A stretch of 64,000 nt of DNA from Sporosarcina sp. P2 (GCF_002743255.1 NZ_PDYY01000001.1:1-64000), one strand, 5' to 3'. Positions 54,290-64,000 are shown, counted from the first letter of the stretch. The notes: a model not told the origin generated them from the letters alone. Made by a program: numbers and translations.

Positions 54290-55488
54290 ACTGGAATACC
54301 ATTTTAATTCGATATGGTGAAATGTCGCTAAAAGGAAAGAATAAAAGTAAATTTATACGTAAACTAAAGGCGAATATAAAAGCCGCTTTGTCCGATTTGG
54401 GAACTGTTACGATGCGTGCAGAACGTGACCGGATGTTCATTTATGCAGAAAAACCTGAAGAACTAGATCGTGCTGTTGAAATATTGCCGTCGATTTTTGG
54501 CATTCAATCATTCAGTCCGATTGTAATTTGCGAACCTACAGTTGAGGATATTAAAGAAACTTCATTAAAAGTTCTAGGTAAAACGGAAACTGCTGGCAAG
54601 ACATTTAAAGTAGATGTCAAACGTACAGACAAACGTTTCCCACTCAATACAGGGGAATTGCAACAAGAATTGGGTGGTCATGTATTGAGGGCGTTCCCTG
54701 ATTTGATCGTTCAAATGAAGAAACCTGAAATTTTATTATATGTAGAGATCCAGCAAGAAGCAGCATATATCTCTTCACACACCTATAAAGGCGCAGGTGG
54801 CATGCCAGTTGGCTCCAATGGCCACTCATTGCTATTATTGTCGGGAGGAATCGACAGTCCAGTAGCAGGCTATATGATGATGAAGCGCGGAGTGTCATTT
54901 GATGCCATTCACTTTGCCAGCCCGCCGTTCACGAGCGATTTGGCGTTAGAAAAAGTGGAAGACATTGTCAGACAACTAACGAAATTCGGCGCAGTCATTC
55001 GCTTGCATGTTATTCCGTTTACGGAGTTGCAACAAGCGATTGTTAAACAAGTACCAAGCAATTTGTCGATGACGACTACAAGACGAATGATGATGAAAGT
55101 TGCTGAACAAGTACGGAAAGACACGAATTCCCTTGGTTTGATCACAGGTGACAGCCTAGGGCAAGTAGCAAGCCAGACACTGGAAAGTTTGACAGCTATT
55201 AACGAAGTCACGAATACACCTATCTTGCGTCCGCTCATCGCAATGGATAAATTAGAAATCATCCAGATTGCTGAAAAAATTGGCACGTACGATATTTCTA
55301 TCCGTCCATATGATGATTGCTGTACCGTATTTACGCCACCGAGCAATAAAACGAAACCGCAAGTTGAAAAAGTGGCGTATTACGAAAGCTTCCAGGAGTT
55401 TGATGACATGGTGACGGAAGTCGCAAGCCGACGTGTTACGACGATTCCGAGCAGACAGACAGAAGAAGACTTCGAAGACATGTTGTAA
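54286..55488 (+). CDS. thiI: tRNA 4-thiouridine synthase ThiI
   Basis: 400 aa. An N-terminal ferredoxin-like/THUMP region (about 1-165) is followed by the PP-loop adenylation domain, LLSGGIDSPVAGYMM at about 183-197. There is no C-terminal rhodanese domain, which is normal for Bacillus ThiI. It thiolates U8 of tRNA. Operon with nifZ. Confidence 0.96.
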   Translation: MNWNTILIRYGEMSLKGKNKSKFIRKLKANIKAALSDLGTVTMRAERDRMFIYAEKPEELDRAVEILPSIFGIQSFSPIVICEPTVEDIKETSLKVLGKTETAGKTFKVDVKRTDKRFPLNTGELQQELGGHVLRAFPDLIVQMKKPEILLYVEIQQEAAYISSHTYKGAGGMPVGSNGHSLLLLSGGIDSPVAGYMMMKRGVSFDAIHFASPPFTSDLALEKVEDIVRQLTKFGAVIRLHVIPFTELQQAIVKQVPSNLSMTTTRRMMMKVAEQVRKDTNSLGLITGDSLGQVASQTLESLTAINEVTNTPILRPLIAMDKLEIIQIAEKIGTYDISIRPYDDCCTVFTPPSNKTKPQVEKVAYYESFQEFDDMVTEVASRRVTTIPSRQTEEDFEDML

Positions 55489-55565
55489 AGAAAAAATTAC
55501 CTATTATCTTCCTTGCATGATATTTTGAAAAGTGACCATTCTAATGTCACAAGGAGGTGAACGAC

Positions 55566-55781
55566 ATGCCAAGTAGCAACAACAACAACTCAAACCAATT
55601 GTTAGTTCCCGGAGCGCAACAAGCACTTAACCAAATGAAGGAAGAAATTGCTTCTGAATTTGGAGTACAACTTGGGCCAGATTCCACATCGCGTGCCAAC
55701 GGATCCGTCGGCGGAGAAATTACAAAGCGATTAGTGCGTCAGGCTCAATCACAAATGAACAATTCTAATCAGCAATCGTAA
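55566..55781 (+). CDS. sspA: Alpha/beta-type small acid-soluble spore protein
   Basis: 71 aa from ATG 55566 with AAGGAGGTG six bases upstream. It contains [20 protein letters not shown] (GPR protease cleavage region EIASEF) and [20 protein letters not shown] (DNA-binding signature). It protects spore DNA and shows that the organism sporulates. Expression from a forespore (SigG) promoter is likely but not verified. Confidence 0.95.
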   Translation: MPSSNNNNSNQLLVPGAQQALNQMKEEIASEFGVQLGPDSTSRANGSVGGEITKRLVRQAQSQMNNSNQQS

Positions 55782-55786
55782 GACAT

Positions 55787-55829
55787 GGGATGCCTCGGAA
55801 GCCATAGTGCTTCTTGGGGCATCTTTTTT
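55787..55829 (+). terminator. Intrinsic terminator after the SASP gene
   Basis: GATGCC and GGCATC enclose an inner GAAGC-catagt-GCTTC pairing, followed by TTTTTT. Confidence 0.88.
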
Positions 55830-56103
55830 GGATTGATTTTAAGTTAAAGGGGTGAGTTCAAGTGCTAAATGGAATAAGATAAGTGAAGCGATGATTAGTG
55901 TGATGGGATTGAAGCGTCCCCTCCGAAGCGCCAATCCCACCCCAACAACAGTGCAAGCTTCATCATTCATTCCAACTAGCATACCGAAAAACCCGGTATA
56001 CTATACGTTTCGTACCAGTATAATGAAGAAAAGTATATAAAGTTTTGAAATTTCACCATTCTATTTGTATACTTGTAGTATTACGCAAAAAGGGGGAATG
56101 GAA

Positions 56104-57682
56104 ATGAACCGAGAAGAACTACTTGCGCCCGCTCGCTACAATATTGTTTCGGAATTCGAAAAATACGCAACGGGTGATGGCAGAAAAGCATTAATTTATG
56201 TAGATGCGCAAAATCAAGAACAGCAAGTAACGTATGACGAACTCATCCAAGCAGCTAACCGTACAGCGAACGTGCTGACATCGAATGGCTTGAAAAAAGG
56301 GGATGTAGTGCTGGTCATGGTGCCGCGCATGATTGAAGCGTATAGTGACATACATTGGTGCACTAAAGGCAGGACTTGTTGTAATCCCTAGTTCTGAAAT
56401 GCTACGTTCCTCCGAAATTGAATATCGAATTGAACACAGTAACGCAAAAGCAATTATTGCATTTGATGCTTTTACTGATCAACTTGAACACGTAGAAAAT
56501 CTTGAAAAAGTGACAGTCTATATTATCGGTGAAGCAAAAGAAGGGGAAGTCTCCTTGACTGCACAAGAAAAGAATGCTTCGTCAGAGTTTACCGCTTGTG
56601 ATACCGCTAGTGACGATATGGCGTTTCTGTCGTATACATCTGGTACGACAGGCAAGCCGAAAGGTGTAGTACATACACATGGCTGGGGATATGCACACTT
56701 ACGAACGACTGCACCCAACTGGTTAGGTATTGAAGAACATGATATTGTATGGGCTACAGCGGCACCAGGATGGCAGAAGTGGATTTGGACACCGTTCTTA
56801 TCTGTTCTAGGAAGCGGTGCGGTAGGTTTTGTCTATAGCGGTAAATTCGATGTAGATAAATACTTACAGTTCCTGGATGATTACCAAGTCAATGTTCTTT
56901 GTTGTACGCCGACTGAATACCGATTTATAGCAAAAGCTAAAAATTTAGATGCGTTTTCACTAGCCTCTTTGAAAAGTGCTGTCTCAGCGGGAGAACCATT
57001 AAATCGTGGTGTCATTGATATTTTCGAAAAGCAGTTTTCGCTTTCTGTCCGTGATGGATATGGACAAACAGAGAATACGTTGCTTGTTGGTACGATGATT
57101 GGAATGGTAGCGCGTCCTGGATCAATGGGTAAACCTACACCGGGAAATATCGTAGAGGTCATTAATGAGGAAGGTAAACCGGCAGACGTAGGTGTAGTGG
57201 GCGATATTGCCGTTCATAAATCAACACCTGCACTGTTTCAAGAGTACTTAAATGACCCTGAACGCACGAAGATGCAATTTAGAGGGGATTATTATATTAC
57301 CGGAGACCGAGCGAAAAAGGATGAAGAAGGCTATTTCTGGTTTGAAGGGCGAGGCGATGATATCATTGTGAGCTCGGGTTATACGATTGGACCGTTCGAA
57401 GTGGAAGATGCTTTGATCAAGCATCCTGCAGTTCGTGAGTGTGCGGTAGTAGCAAGCCCTGATCCTGAACGTGGAAACGTCGTGAAAGCATTTGTCGTCT
57501 TGCGCGATGATACGGTAGAATCAACTGAGAAACTCGTAAAAGAGTTGCAAAATCATGTCAAAGAACTGACGGCACCTTATAAATATCCTCGTAAGATTGA
57601 GTTTTTAGAAGAGTTGCCAAAAACATCTTCAGGAAAAATCATGCGTATTGAGTTGCGTAAAAAAGAGCAAAATCAAAATTGA
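56104..57682 (+). pseudogene. ytcI: Acyl-CoA synthetase (YtcI/MbcS-like) with a single-base frameshift
   Basis: The AMP-forming ligase reads MNREELLAPARYNIVSEFEK, breaks at MIEAY/SDIHWC, and resumes in the next frame as VTYIGALKAGLVVIPSSEML, with SYTSGTTGKPKGVVHTHGW (P-loop), DGYGQTENT and a C-terminal KTSSGKIMR (catalytic Lys). Removing the A near 56344 (TATAGTGACA to TATGTGACA) restores one frame of about 525 codons. ATG 56104 follows AGGGGG. Either a recent inactivation or a base-call error. The MbcS substrate range (medium-chain fatty acids) is a family inference. Confidence 0.88.
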
Positions 57683-57699
57683 TGTGGTCGTAAGGGGTT

Positions 57700-57750
57700 A
57701 AAAAGGACTGTCAAGAGTCGTTTTGTTCTGACTATTGACAGTCTTTTTCG
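57700..57750 (+). terminator. Intrinsic terminator between ytcI and nadK
   Basis: GACTGTCAA and TTGACAGTC, 9-bp stem, T5 tail. It could also terminate the convergent nadK. Confidence 0.85.
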
Positions 57751-57757
57751 GTTCATT

Positions 57758-58558
57758 TCAGAAGAACGTACGTTGGACTTTTTCGAAGAAAGAGTTATCT
57801 GGAAGTTTTGCGGTACGAATGACTTTATGGCTTAGTCGTGCTTCTACTTTCCCTACTTGTTTGATACCGAGCGCTTCGTTGTCTGCTGCAATGGAAGGAA
57901 ATTCATTGCCTTCTTGTTGGATATTGAGCGTCAATGTTCGTTCATTGCTTAGGATGAACGACGTGCCGAGCGTACGGTACCGATTATTGTTAACCGATGC
58001 AAGCTCTGTCACTTGGAAAGAAGGTAGCCGCGGATCAATTACAGCGCCTTTAACAGATTTATTATACGCTGTACTACCTGTTGGCGTGGAGATGATCATA
58101 CCGTCGCCGAGGAATGTTTCGAATAATAAGTCATCGATGTAAATATCCATGACAAATGTTCGAATAATAGTAGAACGTATACTGAATTCATTCAGGCATA
58201 AGAACGGATTCTGCTCGTTAATCGACACTTCAAGGAGCGGATAATGGCGCTCTTCGATCGTTGCTTGTTGTAGTGTGTGTATAAGGGAACTAATGTCATC
58301 ATATTTGAAATCACAATAGACGCCGTGTGCCCCTTTTACAGATGCTCCAAGGTAAAGAACATCCTGGCGAAAATCGGTTTTACGAACAGCTTGTAGGAAT
58401 GTGCCGTCACTGCCGATACTGATGACTACATTGGCTTTCGTATGATCTTCTGTTAGTTTGAAACCTTCTTTTTTAAGGCGTTGTGTAATCACATGTTTTT
58501 TATGGACGGTGTCTTCGTCCAAACGGCTAAAGAGAAAAATGGTATGTAGAGAATCCAT
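57758..58558 (-). CDS. nadK: NAD kinase (NadK2/YtdI-type)
   Basis: 266 aa from ATG 58558 (MDSLHTIFLFSR), behind AAAGGAG; the longer frame to 58705 has no ribosome-binding site. The motifs are GSDGTFLQAVR (GxDGT, near 52) and STPTGSTAYNKSVKGAV. It phosphorylates NAD to NADP. Size and position match B. subtilis YtdI (NadK2). Convergent with ytcI and divergent from sppA. Confidence 0.92.
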   Translation of the reverse strand: MDSLHTIFLFSRLDEDTVHKKHVITQRLKKEGFKLTEDHTKANVVISIGSDGTFLQAVRKTDFRQDVLYLGASVKGAHGVYCDFKYDDISSLIHTLQQATIEERHYPLLEVSINEQNPFLCLNEFSIRSTIIRTFVMDIYIDDLLFETFLGDGMIISTPTGSTAYNKSVKGAVIDPRLPSFQVTELASVNNNRYRTLGTSFILSNERTLTLNIQQEGNEFPSIAADNEALGIKQVGKVEARLSHKVIRTAKLPDNSFFEKVQRTFF

Positions 58559-58662
58559 TTGAATCGTCTCCTTTTTCAGATAATAAAATAATTGTAACAC
58601 GAATGAAACATTTGGACGATTAGGAACGTATAGGTAGATGTGAACAAAGGAGGAAATATAGT

Positions 58663-59667
58663 ATGAATGCAAAAAGATGGATTGCTGTAGCAGTAGCCGC
58701 CACATTGATTATTGTGTCGGTTGGTATTAACGCGATGTCATGGGTCTTCACGAGAGACTGGAACAGTTTCGTCAATGAAATCAATTTGATGGAGACGAAA
58801 GTGCAAGAAACAGTAGTAGAAGAAGGAAGCGTCAATGAGCGAATTGCAGTATTGACAGTGGATGGCGTCATACAAGACGTTGGTGAAGCGACACTCTTTA
58901 GTGGAGCGGAATACAACCATAAACAATTCATGACGCAATTGAAAGAAGTAGCGAATGACGACTCGGTGAAAGGAATTGTGCTGTCTGTTAATACACCAGG
59001 TGGCGGTGTATTGGAGTCATCTGATATTTATGATGCCATTACAGAAATTCAGGAAACGAAAGAAATTCCAGTCTACGCTGCGATGGGTGGCATGGCGGCT
59101 TCAGGAGGTTATTATATTTCAGCTCCTGCCGATAAAATTTATGTTCATCCTGAAACATTGACTGGTTCAATTGGTGTGATCATGCAATCGGTTAACTACG
59201 GAAAGTTGGCCGAAAAATACGGTGTGGAATTCCCGACGATCAAGTCAGGTCAATATAAAGACATGATGAGCCCGACTCGAGAGATGAAGCCTGAAGAACG
59301 TGCCATGCTACAGGAAATGATTGACGATTCGTATAAGCGTTTCGTTGATATTATTGTAGATGGACGCGGTATGTCAGAAGCTGCTGTCCGTAAAGTAGCG
59401 GATGGACGTGTTATGAATGGCCGCCAAGCAATTGAAGCGGGACTTGCAGATGATTATGGTAAGTTACCGGCAGTCATTGCTGCTATGAAAGAAGATTATC
59501 ACTTAGAAAAGGCAGAAGTATTTGAATATGGAATGCCTACTAATTTAAAAGCTATTCTATCCATCAAAGCACATGATGTATTCAATGGCGATGTCGAATC
59601 ACAAATCATGAAGAAATTACTGACTGAAAATACAGCACCACGCATGATGTATTTATACGGTGAATGA
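58663..59667 (+). CDS. sppA: Signal peptide peptidase SppA
   Basis: 334 aa. An N-terminal membrane anchor (about 5-27) is followed by the S49 protease: NTPGGGVLESSDIYDAI, MAASGGYYISAPADKIYVHP, LTGSIGVIMQ (nucleophile Ser) and GQYKDMMSP (general-base Lys). It degrades remnant signal peptides and in B. subtilis acts against bacteriocin stress. AAAGGAGG precedes the ATG. yteJ follows directly. Confidence 0.95.
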   Translation: MNAKRWIAVAVAATLIIVSVGINAMSWVFTRDWNSFVNEINLMETKVQETVVEEGSVNERIAVLTVDGVIQDVGEATLFSGAEYNHKQFMTQLKEVANDDSVKGIVLSVNTPGGGVLESSDIYDAITEIQETKEIPVYAAMGGMAASGGYYISAPADKIYVHPETLTGSIGVIMQSVNYGKLAEKYGVEFPTIKSGQYKDMMSPTREMKPEERAMLQEMIDDSYKRFVDIIVDGRGMSEAAVRKVADGRVMNGRQAIEAGLADDYGKLPAVIAAMKEDYHLEKAEVFEYGMPTNLKAILSIKAHDVFNGDVESQIMKKLLTENTAPRMMYLYGE

Positions 59668-59684
59668 GAAGGAGGGAAACGATC

Positions 59685-60230
59685 ATGACGAATGAACTGC
59701 TGGATACGCAACCAACTGTGCGACTTGAACAGACACTCGTACCAAAATATGCAGGTTTCTGGATCAGACTGTGGGCATTTTTAATCGACATGCTGATCAT
59801 TTCGGCAATTAGCGGCATCTTTATCAAGCCGGTGTTTCGCGTACTTGATATTGCGATCACCAAGCCCTCTGCTTTTTTATTCAGTCCGTATAAAGTGACT
59901 GCCCTTGTCTTGTTATTGTTGTATTTTATCTTGATGACGAAAATAGCAGGGCAAACCGTAGGGAAAATGATCATGGGAATTCGTGTGATGAAATCAAACG
60001 GTGAGAAAGTAAGTTGGGGCTCCGTTATTTTTAGAGAAGGTTTCGGCCGTTTCATTTCACAAATGCTATGGATTCTGTATTTGCTTGTTTTGTTCTTACC
60101 TCAAAAGAAAGCCCTTCATGATGTCTTTGCCGACACGGTTGTCGTGCATGAACGAACATTCGAGAGAAAAGAAGTGCAGAAAATCATTCATCCTGAACAC
60201 CATCAGTTGCATGATGACCCTACGGTTTAG
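59685..60230 (+). CDS. yteJ: RDD family membrane protein YteJ
   Basis: 181 aa from ATG 59685, behind GAAGGAGGG. The RDD signature RLWAFLIDMLIISAI (Arg plus Asp pair) starts the first of three membrane helices; KMIMGIRVMKSNGEKVSW and ALHDVFADTVVV are family landmarks. Functionally linked with SppA in B. subtilis as a negative regulator. Confidence 0.92.
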   Translation: MTNELLDTQPTVRLEQTLVPKYAGFWIRLWAFLIDMLIISAISGIFIKPVFRVLDIAITKPSAFLFSPYKVTALVLLLLYFILMTKIAGQTVGKMIMGIRVMKSNGEKVSWGSVIFREGFGRFISQMLWILYLLVLFLPQKKALHDVFADTVVVHERTFERKEVQKIIHPEHHQLHDDPTV

Positions 60231-60258
60231 TACACTAGATTAAAAGGAGTGGTTAGGT

Positions 60259-60762
60259 ATGGTACAAGTTACATTCAAAGATAATCCGATTCATCTGTTA
60301 GGTTCAGAAGTAAAAGTTGGAGATCAGGCACCAAGCTTCACAGTGCTTGCTAATGATTTGAATCCTGTTACACTTGAAGATTCAAAAGGTAAAGTACGTT
60401 TGATCAGTGTGGTCCCTTCTGTTGATACAGGTGTATGTTCCATCCAGACAAAGCGTTTCAACGACGAAGCAACAGCTCTCGGTGACGATGTGGAAGTCAT
60501 GACAATTTCTTGCGATCTTCCGTTTGCACAAGGACGTTGGAAAGAAAATGAGAAAGTGGAAAATTTACACTTATACTCTGATCATCGCGATCTTTCATTT
60601 GGTACAGCATTCGGTACAGCGATTGAGGAATTACGTTTATTGACCCGTTCAATCTTCGTTGTCGATCGTGACGACAAAGTCACATACGTAGAGTATGTAA
60701 GTGAAGCGACTGACCACCCGGACTATGATGCAGCGATTAAAGCAGTAAAAGAATTGAATTAA
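60259..60762 (+). CDS. tpx: Thiol peroxidase (Tpx)
   Basis: 167 aa atypical 2-Cys peroxiredoxin. Peroxidatic Cys in DTGVCSIQT (about residue 60), resolving Cys in SCDLPFAQGRW (about 94). Reduces hydroperoxides using thioredoxin. AAAGGAGTGG precedes the ATG. Single-gene unit. Confidence 0.96.
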   Translation: MVQVTFKDNPIHLLGSEVKVGDQAPSFTVLANDLNPVTLEDSKGKVRLISVVPSVDTGVCSIQTKRFNDEATALGDDVEVMTISCDLPFAQGRWKENEKVENLHLYSDHRDLSFGTAFGTAIEELRLLTRSIFVVDRDDKVTYVEYVSEATDHPDYDAAIKAVKELN

Positions 60763-60763
60763 T

Positions 60764-60798
60764 TAAAAAACCCACCTGAAACGAGAGGTGGGTTTCTT
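60764..60798 (+). terminator. Intrinsic terminator after tpx
   Basis: AAACCCACCT-gaaacga-GAGGTGGGTTT. Its downstream arm reaches close to the ytxK ribosome-binding site. Confidence 0.88.
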
Positions 60799-60814
60799 CT
60801 TGGAGGAATTTCAA

Positions 60815-61729
60815 ATGAACAACACGGAAAAAGTTTTTACGTATTACGATAATCATGCGGCGGCTACGGAAGGTTTGTATTTGGATGCTGTGCTCGAAGC
60901 TAGTGAAAAATGGCTAGATCAACCGTCAGCAGTAGACTTACAAGATCCTGATAAAGAAGAAATTCGTAAAGGTATTCAGCTAGCCTTATTAAAAGGATTG
61001 AAGCAGTCCACACAAGCTCATCACCAAATGACTCCGGATACGATTGGCTTTTTGATGGGTTATCTAGTCAATAAATTATTGGATTCCAGACAACCTGTAA
61101 CGTTACTCGATCCTGCGGCAGGAACGGGGAATCTATTGTTTACAGTATTAAATCAATACAAAGGTTCCGCTTCTGCCAATGCAGTTGAAATCGATGATGT
61201 GTTGATTCAAATCGCTGCAGCGACAGCCAATTTATTGGAGCTACCGGTATCATTTTATCTACAAGATGCGCTTCGTCCGTTACCTATTGACGTAGTGGAT
61301 GCGGTAGTAAGTGATTTACCTGTAGGCTATTACCCTGACGATGAAGTGGCTATGGATTATGAACTAATGGCACCGGAAGGTCATGCGTTCTCTCATTATT
61401 TGTATATTGAGCAATCTATGCGCTATGTGAAGCCGGGCGGTTACGGATTATTCATCGTTCCTTCCAAGTTGTTAACTGCTGAAGGAGCAGAACCTATTTT
61501 GAAATTTGTCAAAGAACATAAATTATTGAGGGGCTTGCTTGAACTACCTTCTTCATTATTTGCAGATCAACGCTTTGCTAAAAGTATTTTATTGTTACAA
61601 CAGCCACCAAATGAGAACTTTGTCTTACCGGATGTGTTGTTAGCGAAAATACCTGAACTTGGGAACGCTACTGCTATGCAACAGTTCTTCAATAAACTAA
61701 GTGCGTGGATGCAAGAAGAGGTAAAGTGA
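60815..61729 (+). CDS. ytxK: N6-adenine-type class I methyltransferase YtxK
   Basis: 304 aa from ATG 60815, behind TTGGAGG; an open frame to 60788 overlaps the tpx terminator and lacks a ribosome-binding site. The SAM motif is LDPAAGTGNLLFTV (about 115-128). In the place of the NPPY of type I restriction methylases stands SDLPVGYYPDDE. It resembles HsdM cores without specificity partner. Target unknown. It lies before ackA, as in B. subtilis. Confidence 0.92.
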   Translation: MNNTEKVFTYYDNHAAATEGLYLDAVLEASEKWLDQPSAVDLQDPDKEEIRKGIQLALLKGLKQSTQAHHQMTPDTIGFLMGYLVNKLLDSRQPVTLLDPAAGTGNLLFTVLNQYKGSASANAVEIDDVLIQIAAATANLLELPVSFYLQDALRPLPIDVVDAVVSDLPVGYYPDDEVAMDYELMAPEGHAFSHYLYIEQSMRYVKPGGYGLFIVPSKLLTAEGAEPILKFVKEHKLLRGLLELPSSLFADQRFAKSILLLQQPPNENFVLPDVLLAKIPELGNATAMQQFFNKLSAWMQEEVK

Positions 61730-61756
61730 CGAATAGTCACTTTACCTCTTTTTTTA
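61716..61756 (+). terminator. Intrinsic terminator after ytxK
   Basis: AGAGGTAAAGTGA and TCACTTTACCTCT (13 bp) with a T7 tail. Confidence 0.93.
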
Positions 61757-61801
61757 AAATAATCCATTGGCAGAAAGATAGCGCACAACTCATGAATTCA
61801 A

Positions 61802-61830
61802 TTGCTTTTAGAATAGGTAGATACTATAAT
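61802..61830 (+). promoter_or_regulatory. SigA promoter of ackA
   Basis: TTGCTT, a 17-base spacer and TATAAT. It lies 47 bp before the GTG. B. subtilis ackA is activated by CcpA through an upstream cre site; I did not find a clear cre here. Confidence 0.7.
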
Positions 61831-61876
61831 AAATTAAAACGTTCTACGACGTAATTATTATAAGGGGTGGATATTT

Positions 61877-63103
61877 GTGCCGAAGATCTTGTCGATCAAT
61901 GCTGGAAGTTCTTCATTGAAGTTTCAATTGATTGAAATGACGAACGAAGAAGAAATTACTAAGGGGTTATTCGAACGAATTGGGATGGAGAATTCTGTAT
62001 TTACAATGGCAACTGCCGAAAAAAAAATCGAGAAAGTAGTAGATATTACTAATCACTCGATGGCCGTGGAAATGCTTTTGGAACATTTACTGAGTGAGGG
62101 AGTCGTTTCGTCATATGATGAAATTGACGGAATCGGTCACCGTGTAGTTCACGGGGGAGAGCTATACAGTGATTCGGTATTAATTACTGACGAAGTAGTT
62201 GAGAAGCTTGAAGAGATTTCAAGTTTCGCGCCTTTGCATAATCCAGCAAATATTGTAGGAATTAAAGCGTTTGAGAAAGCTTTGCCAACTACACCATCTG
62301 TTGCAATCTTTGATACAGCATTCCATCAGACAATGCCCGAGAAAGCGTTTTTGTATGCGTTACCATATGAATACTATGAAAAGTATGGAATTCGTAAATA
62401 CGGTTTCCATGGGACGAGCCATAAATACGTAACGGAGCGTGCTGCCAAGATCTTGAATAGACCTCTTGAAGACACACGTCTCATCTCTTGTCACTTAGGT
62501 AACGGTGCGAGTATTGCAGCTGTTAAAGGTGGTAAGTCAGTGGACACATCCATGGGCTTCACTCCGTTAGCAGGAGTAATTATGGGTACGCGTTCAGGTA
62601 ATATTGACCCGGCTCTTATTCCATATATGATGGAACATACGAACGAGTCAGCTGAAGAAGTAGTCAACACATTAAATAAAAAATCAGGACTACTTGGAAT
62701 CAGTGGATTTTCAAGCGACTTACGCGATATTACGGAAGCTGCAGAACAAGGCAATCACCGTGCGCAATTGGCACTCGATGTCTTCACAGACCGGATCCAC
62801 CAGCACATCGGGCAATACGCGGCTGGAATGGGTGGAGTGGATGCGATCATCTTCACAGCCGGAATTGGAGAGAACAGTGCAATCGTTCGTGAAAAAGTAA
62901 TGAACGGATTAGAATTTATGGGTGTCTACTTTGATCCAAGCCTAAACAATATTCGCGGCGAAGAAGCGTACATTAGCTTCCCACACTCACCAGTCAAAGT
63001 ACTCATCATCCCGACAAACGAAGAAATCATGCTAGCTCGCGATACAGTGCGAATCGCCGGAATTTCAGTACCAGAAGAAGCAGAGAAAGTAGCAGTTGAA
63101 TAA
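61877..63103 (+). CDS. ackA: Acetate kinase
   Basis: 408 aa, ASKHA fold. [16 protein letters not shown] near the start, [26 protein letters not shown] and [14 protein letters not shown] are the acetate kinase signatures. Converts acetyl phosphate and ADP to acetate and ATP. Start GTG with AAGGGGTGG upstream. Ends at a strong terminator. Confidence 0.97.
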   Translation: MPKILSINAGSSSLKFQLIEMTNEEEITKGLFERIGMENSVFTMATAEKKIEKVVDITNHSMAVEMLLEHLLSEGVVSSYDEIDGIGHRVVHGGELYSDSVLITDEVVEKLEEISSFAPLHNPANIVGIKAFEKALPTTPSVAIFDTAFHQTMPEKAFLYALPYEYYEKYGIRKYGFHGTSHKYVTERAAKILNRPLEDTRLISCHLGNGASIAAVKGGKSVDTSMGFTPLAGVIMGTRSGNIDPALIPYMMEHTNESAEEVVNTLNKKSGLLGISGFSSDLRDITEAAEQGNHRAQLALDVFTDRIHQHIGQYAAGMGGVDAIIFTAGIGENSAIVREKVMNGLEFMGVYFDPSLNNIRGEEAYISFPHSPVKVLIIPTNEEIMLARDTVRIAGISVPEEAEKVAVE

Positions 63104-63108
63104 ATAAA

Positions 63109-63151
63109 ACAAAGTCCCGACCGTCAGAACGCTGATAGTCGGGACTTTTAT
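63109..63151 (+). terminator. Intrinsic terminator after ackA
   Basis: AAAGTCCCGAC and GTCGGGACTTT, 11 bp, T-rich tail. Confidence 0.93.
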
Positions 63152-63184
63152 TATTCAAGCAGCACTTCAATTCATTCTCTACGG

Positions 63185-63290
63185 CTTTTGCGGGGTAAAG
63201 CGATGCGTTAGGAGTATGTGCCTCGACATAAGTGTATTCAAAAGTCTACATGGGAAAGAGTCCGCCTAGAATGTCGATCAACGGTGCCCG
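63185..63290. repeat. Degenerate remnant of the MITE-like repeat
   Basis: GGAAAGAGTCCGCCTAGAAT and the following GTCGATCAACGG align with the reverse complement of copy A (GGAAAGCGTCCGCCTGGAAC, then GTAGATCAACGG). The left half is eroded. Confidence 0.6.
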
Positions 63291-63320
63291 CTATACTATA
63301 TCTCTAACAATATACGCAAG

Positions 63321-63370
63321 AAAAAACTGCCACAAGAAATCGAATGAACGACTTCTTGGACAGCTTTTAG
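63321..63370 (-). terminator. Intrinsic terminator of the universal stress protein gene
   Basis: Minus strand AAAGCTG-t-CCAAGAA pairs with TTTCTTG-tg-GCAG, followed by TTTTTT. Confidence 0.8.
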
Positions 63371-63377
63371 TTACGCA

Positions 63378-63833
63378 TTAGCCTTGTAGATGTTCCGGAG
63401 TACGTACAACCAGTACGTCACACTTTGCAGAACGAACGATATTTTCAGAAACACTTCCGATTAAGAAACGTTCGACACGGTTTAAACCTGTAGCCCCACA
63501 GATAATTAAATCTGCATTAAGCTTCTTAGCAATATCACGTGGGATCAACGTCTTAGGAGAACCATATTCTACGTGGATTTCCACATTTGCTACGCCGGCT
63601 GCAACCGCTTCTGTACGATAGTCAGTTAACAACTCTTCAGCATATTTCTGTGCACGCTCTGCGATGGAACGATCGTACGCTTCAACTGCCGCGTAAGAAC
63701 GCGTATCAATAATATTGATCAAGTGAAGAGTCGCATCGTTACGATCTGCAATTGCGATCGCTTTCTTAAAAGCCCATTTCGCCTCATCTGAACCATCCAC
63801 GGCTACGATGATGTCTTTGTAAGTAAGTGCCAT
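63378..63833 (-). CDS. Universal stress protein (UspA family)
   Basis: 151 aa. N-terminal strand IIVAVDGSDEAKWAFKKA, and the ATP-binding region GATGLNRVERFLIGSVSENI (G-2x-G-9x-G-S type) close to the C-terminus, followed by CDVLVVRTPE. GGATGGAGTGG precedes the ATG. Probably a nucleotide-binding stress or energy-limitation protein; it lies next to ackA. Upstream of it to the window end there is only AT-rich promoter sequence. Confidence 0.93.
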   Translation of the reverse strand: MALTYKDIIVAVDGSDEAKWAFKKAIAIADRNDATLHLINIIDTRSYAAVEAYDRSIAERAQKYAEELLTDYRTEAVAAGVANVEIHVEYGSPKTLIPRDIAKKLNADLIICGATGLNRVERFLIGSVSENIVRSAKCDVLVVRTPEHLQG

Positions 63834-64000
63834 TTTACCACTCCATCCTTAAAATTAAAATCTATCTACAGTATTCTTATTCTCCATAGATTATGAGAGT
63901 CCTTCTTTTTTTGTCGAAATGTTTTATCAAAGTTTAGAAAATGAAGATTATATGGAAAAACGTTGAAAAAAAGAGGAAAAACCATCTATTTTCTGATAAG

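Noticed and set aside
55852..56040. 62-codon frame after the SASP terminator
   Set aside because: Its GTG lies within the AAAGGGGTG motif itself, the product resembles nothing, and the stretch contains promoter-like TATACT sequences likely serving ytcI.

Overview
The window looks like chromosomal DNA of an endospore-forming, low-to-moderate GC member of the Bacillales. The gene order resembles the ytfP to ackA segment of Bacillus subtilis, and several products (SftA, AcuA/B/C, EzrA, CcpA, YtxG/YtxH, an alpha/beta-type SASP) are typical of that order. The repeat families and variant gene content suggest Planococcaceae, perhaps Sporosarcina-like. That placement is inference, because no rRNA is present.

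Left conserved block (about 0.1-31 kb). It starts inside the 3' end of a group II intron (domains V and VI visible), followed by a 21-bp tandem repeat. Next come ytfP, the lipid II flippase homologue ytgP, a pseudouridine synthase, ytzE, dat, trmB, ytnP, an M42 aminopeptidase, a ytpQ-ytpR cluster, the DNA translocase sftA, murC, ytxG-ytxH behind a SigB-like promoter, a large FtsA-like ATPase, aroA (chorismate mutase/DAHP synthase), ccpA, acuC-acuB-acuA, a class A penicillin-binding protein and a T-box-controlled tyrS.

Accessory block (about 31-43.2 kb), between tyrS and rpsD. It holds small hypothetical genes and then a heavily decayed prophage. The relics are an integrase C-terminus without its catalytic Arg, an XRE repressor fragment, an XtrA/YqaO-like relic, terminase small and large subunits, a tail fragment, an XkdX-like relic, XhlA, a holin and an endolysin. 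A large internal deletion has removed the portal, capsid and most tail genes. Within the wreckage several ORFs remain open: a 237-aa two-TM protein, a 410-aa protein with a HEPN-type RxxxxH motif, a GNAT acetyltransferase and a 27-aa hydrophobic peptide. These are the best candidates for retained cargo, possibly antiphage or toxin-like. That function is inference.

Right conserved block (43.3-64 kb). It contains rpsD with its leader, methionine gamma-lyase, a baeRF-type protein, a CMD-family protein, a YflT-type stress protein behind a SigB-like promoter, an HtrA-like protease, fapA, ezrA, nifZ-thiI, a SASP, a frameshifted acyl-CoA synthetase (ytcI), NAD kinase, sppA-yteJ, tpx, ytxK, ackA and a universal stress protein. 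A MITE-like intergenic repeat occurs twice in opposite orientations, with two degenerate remnants elsewhere. Rho-independent terminators delimit most transcription units.
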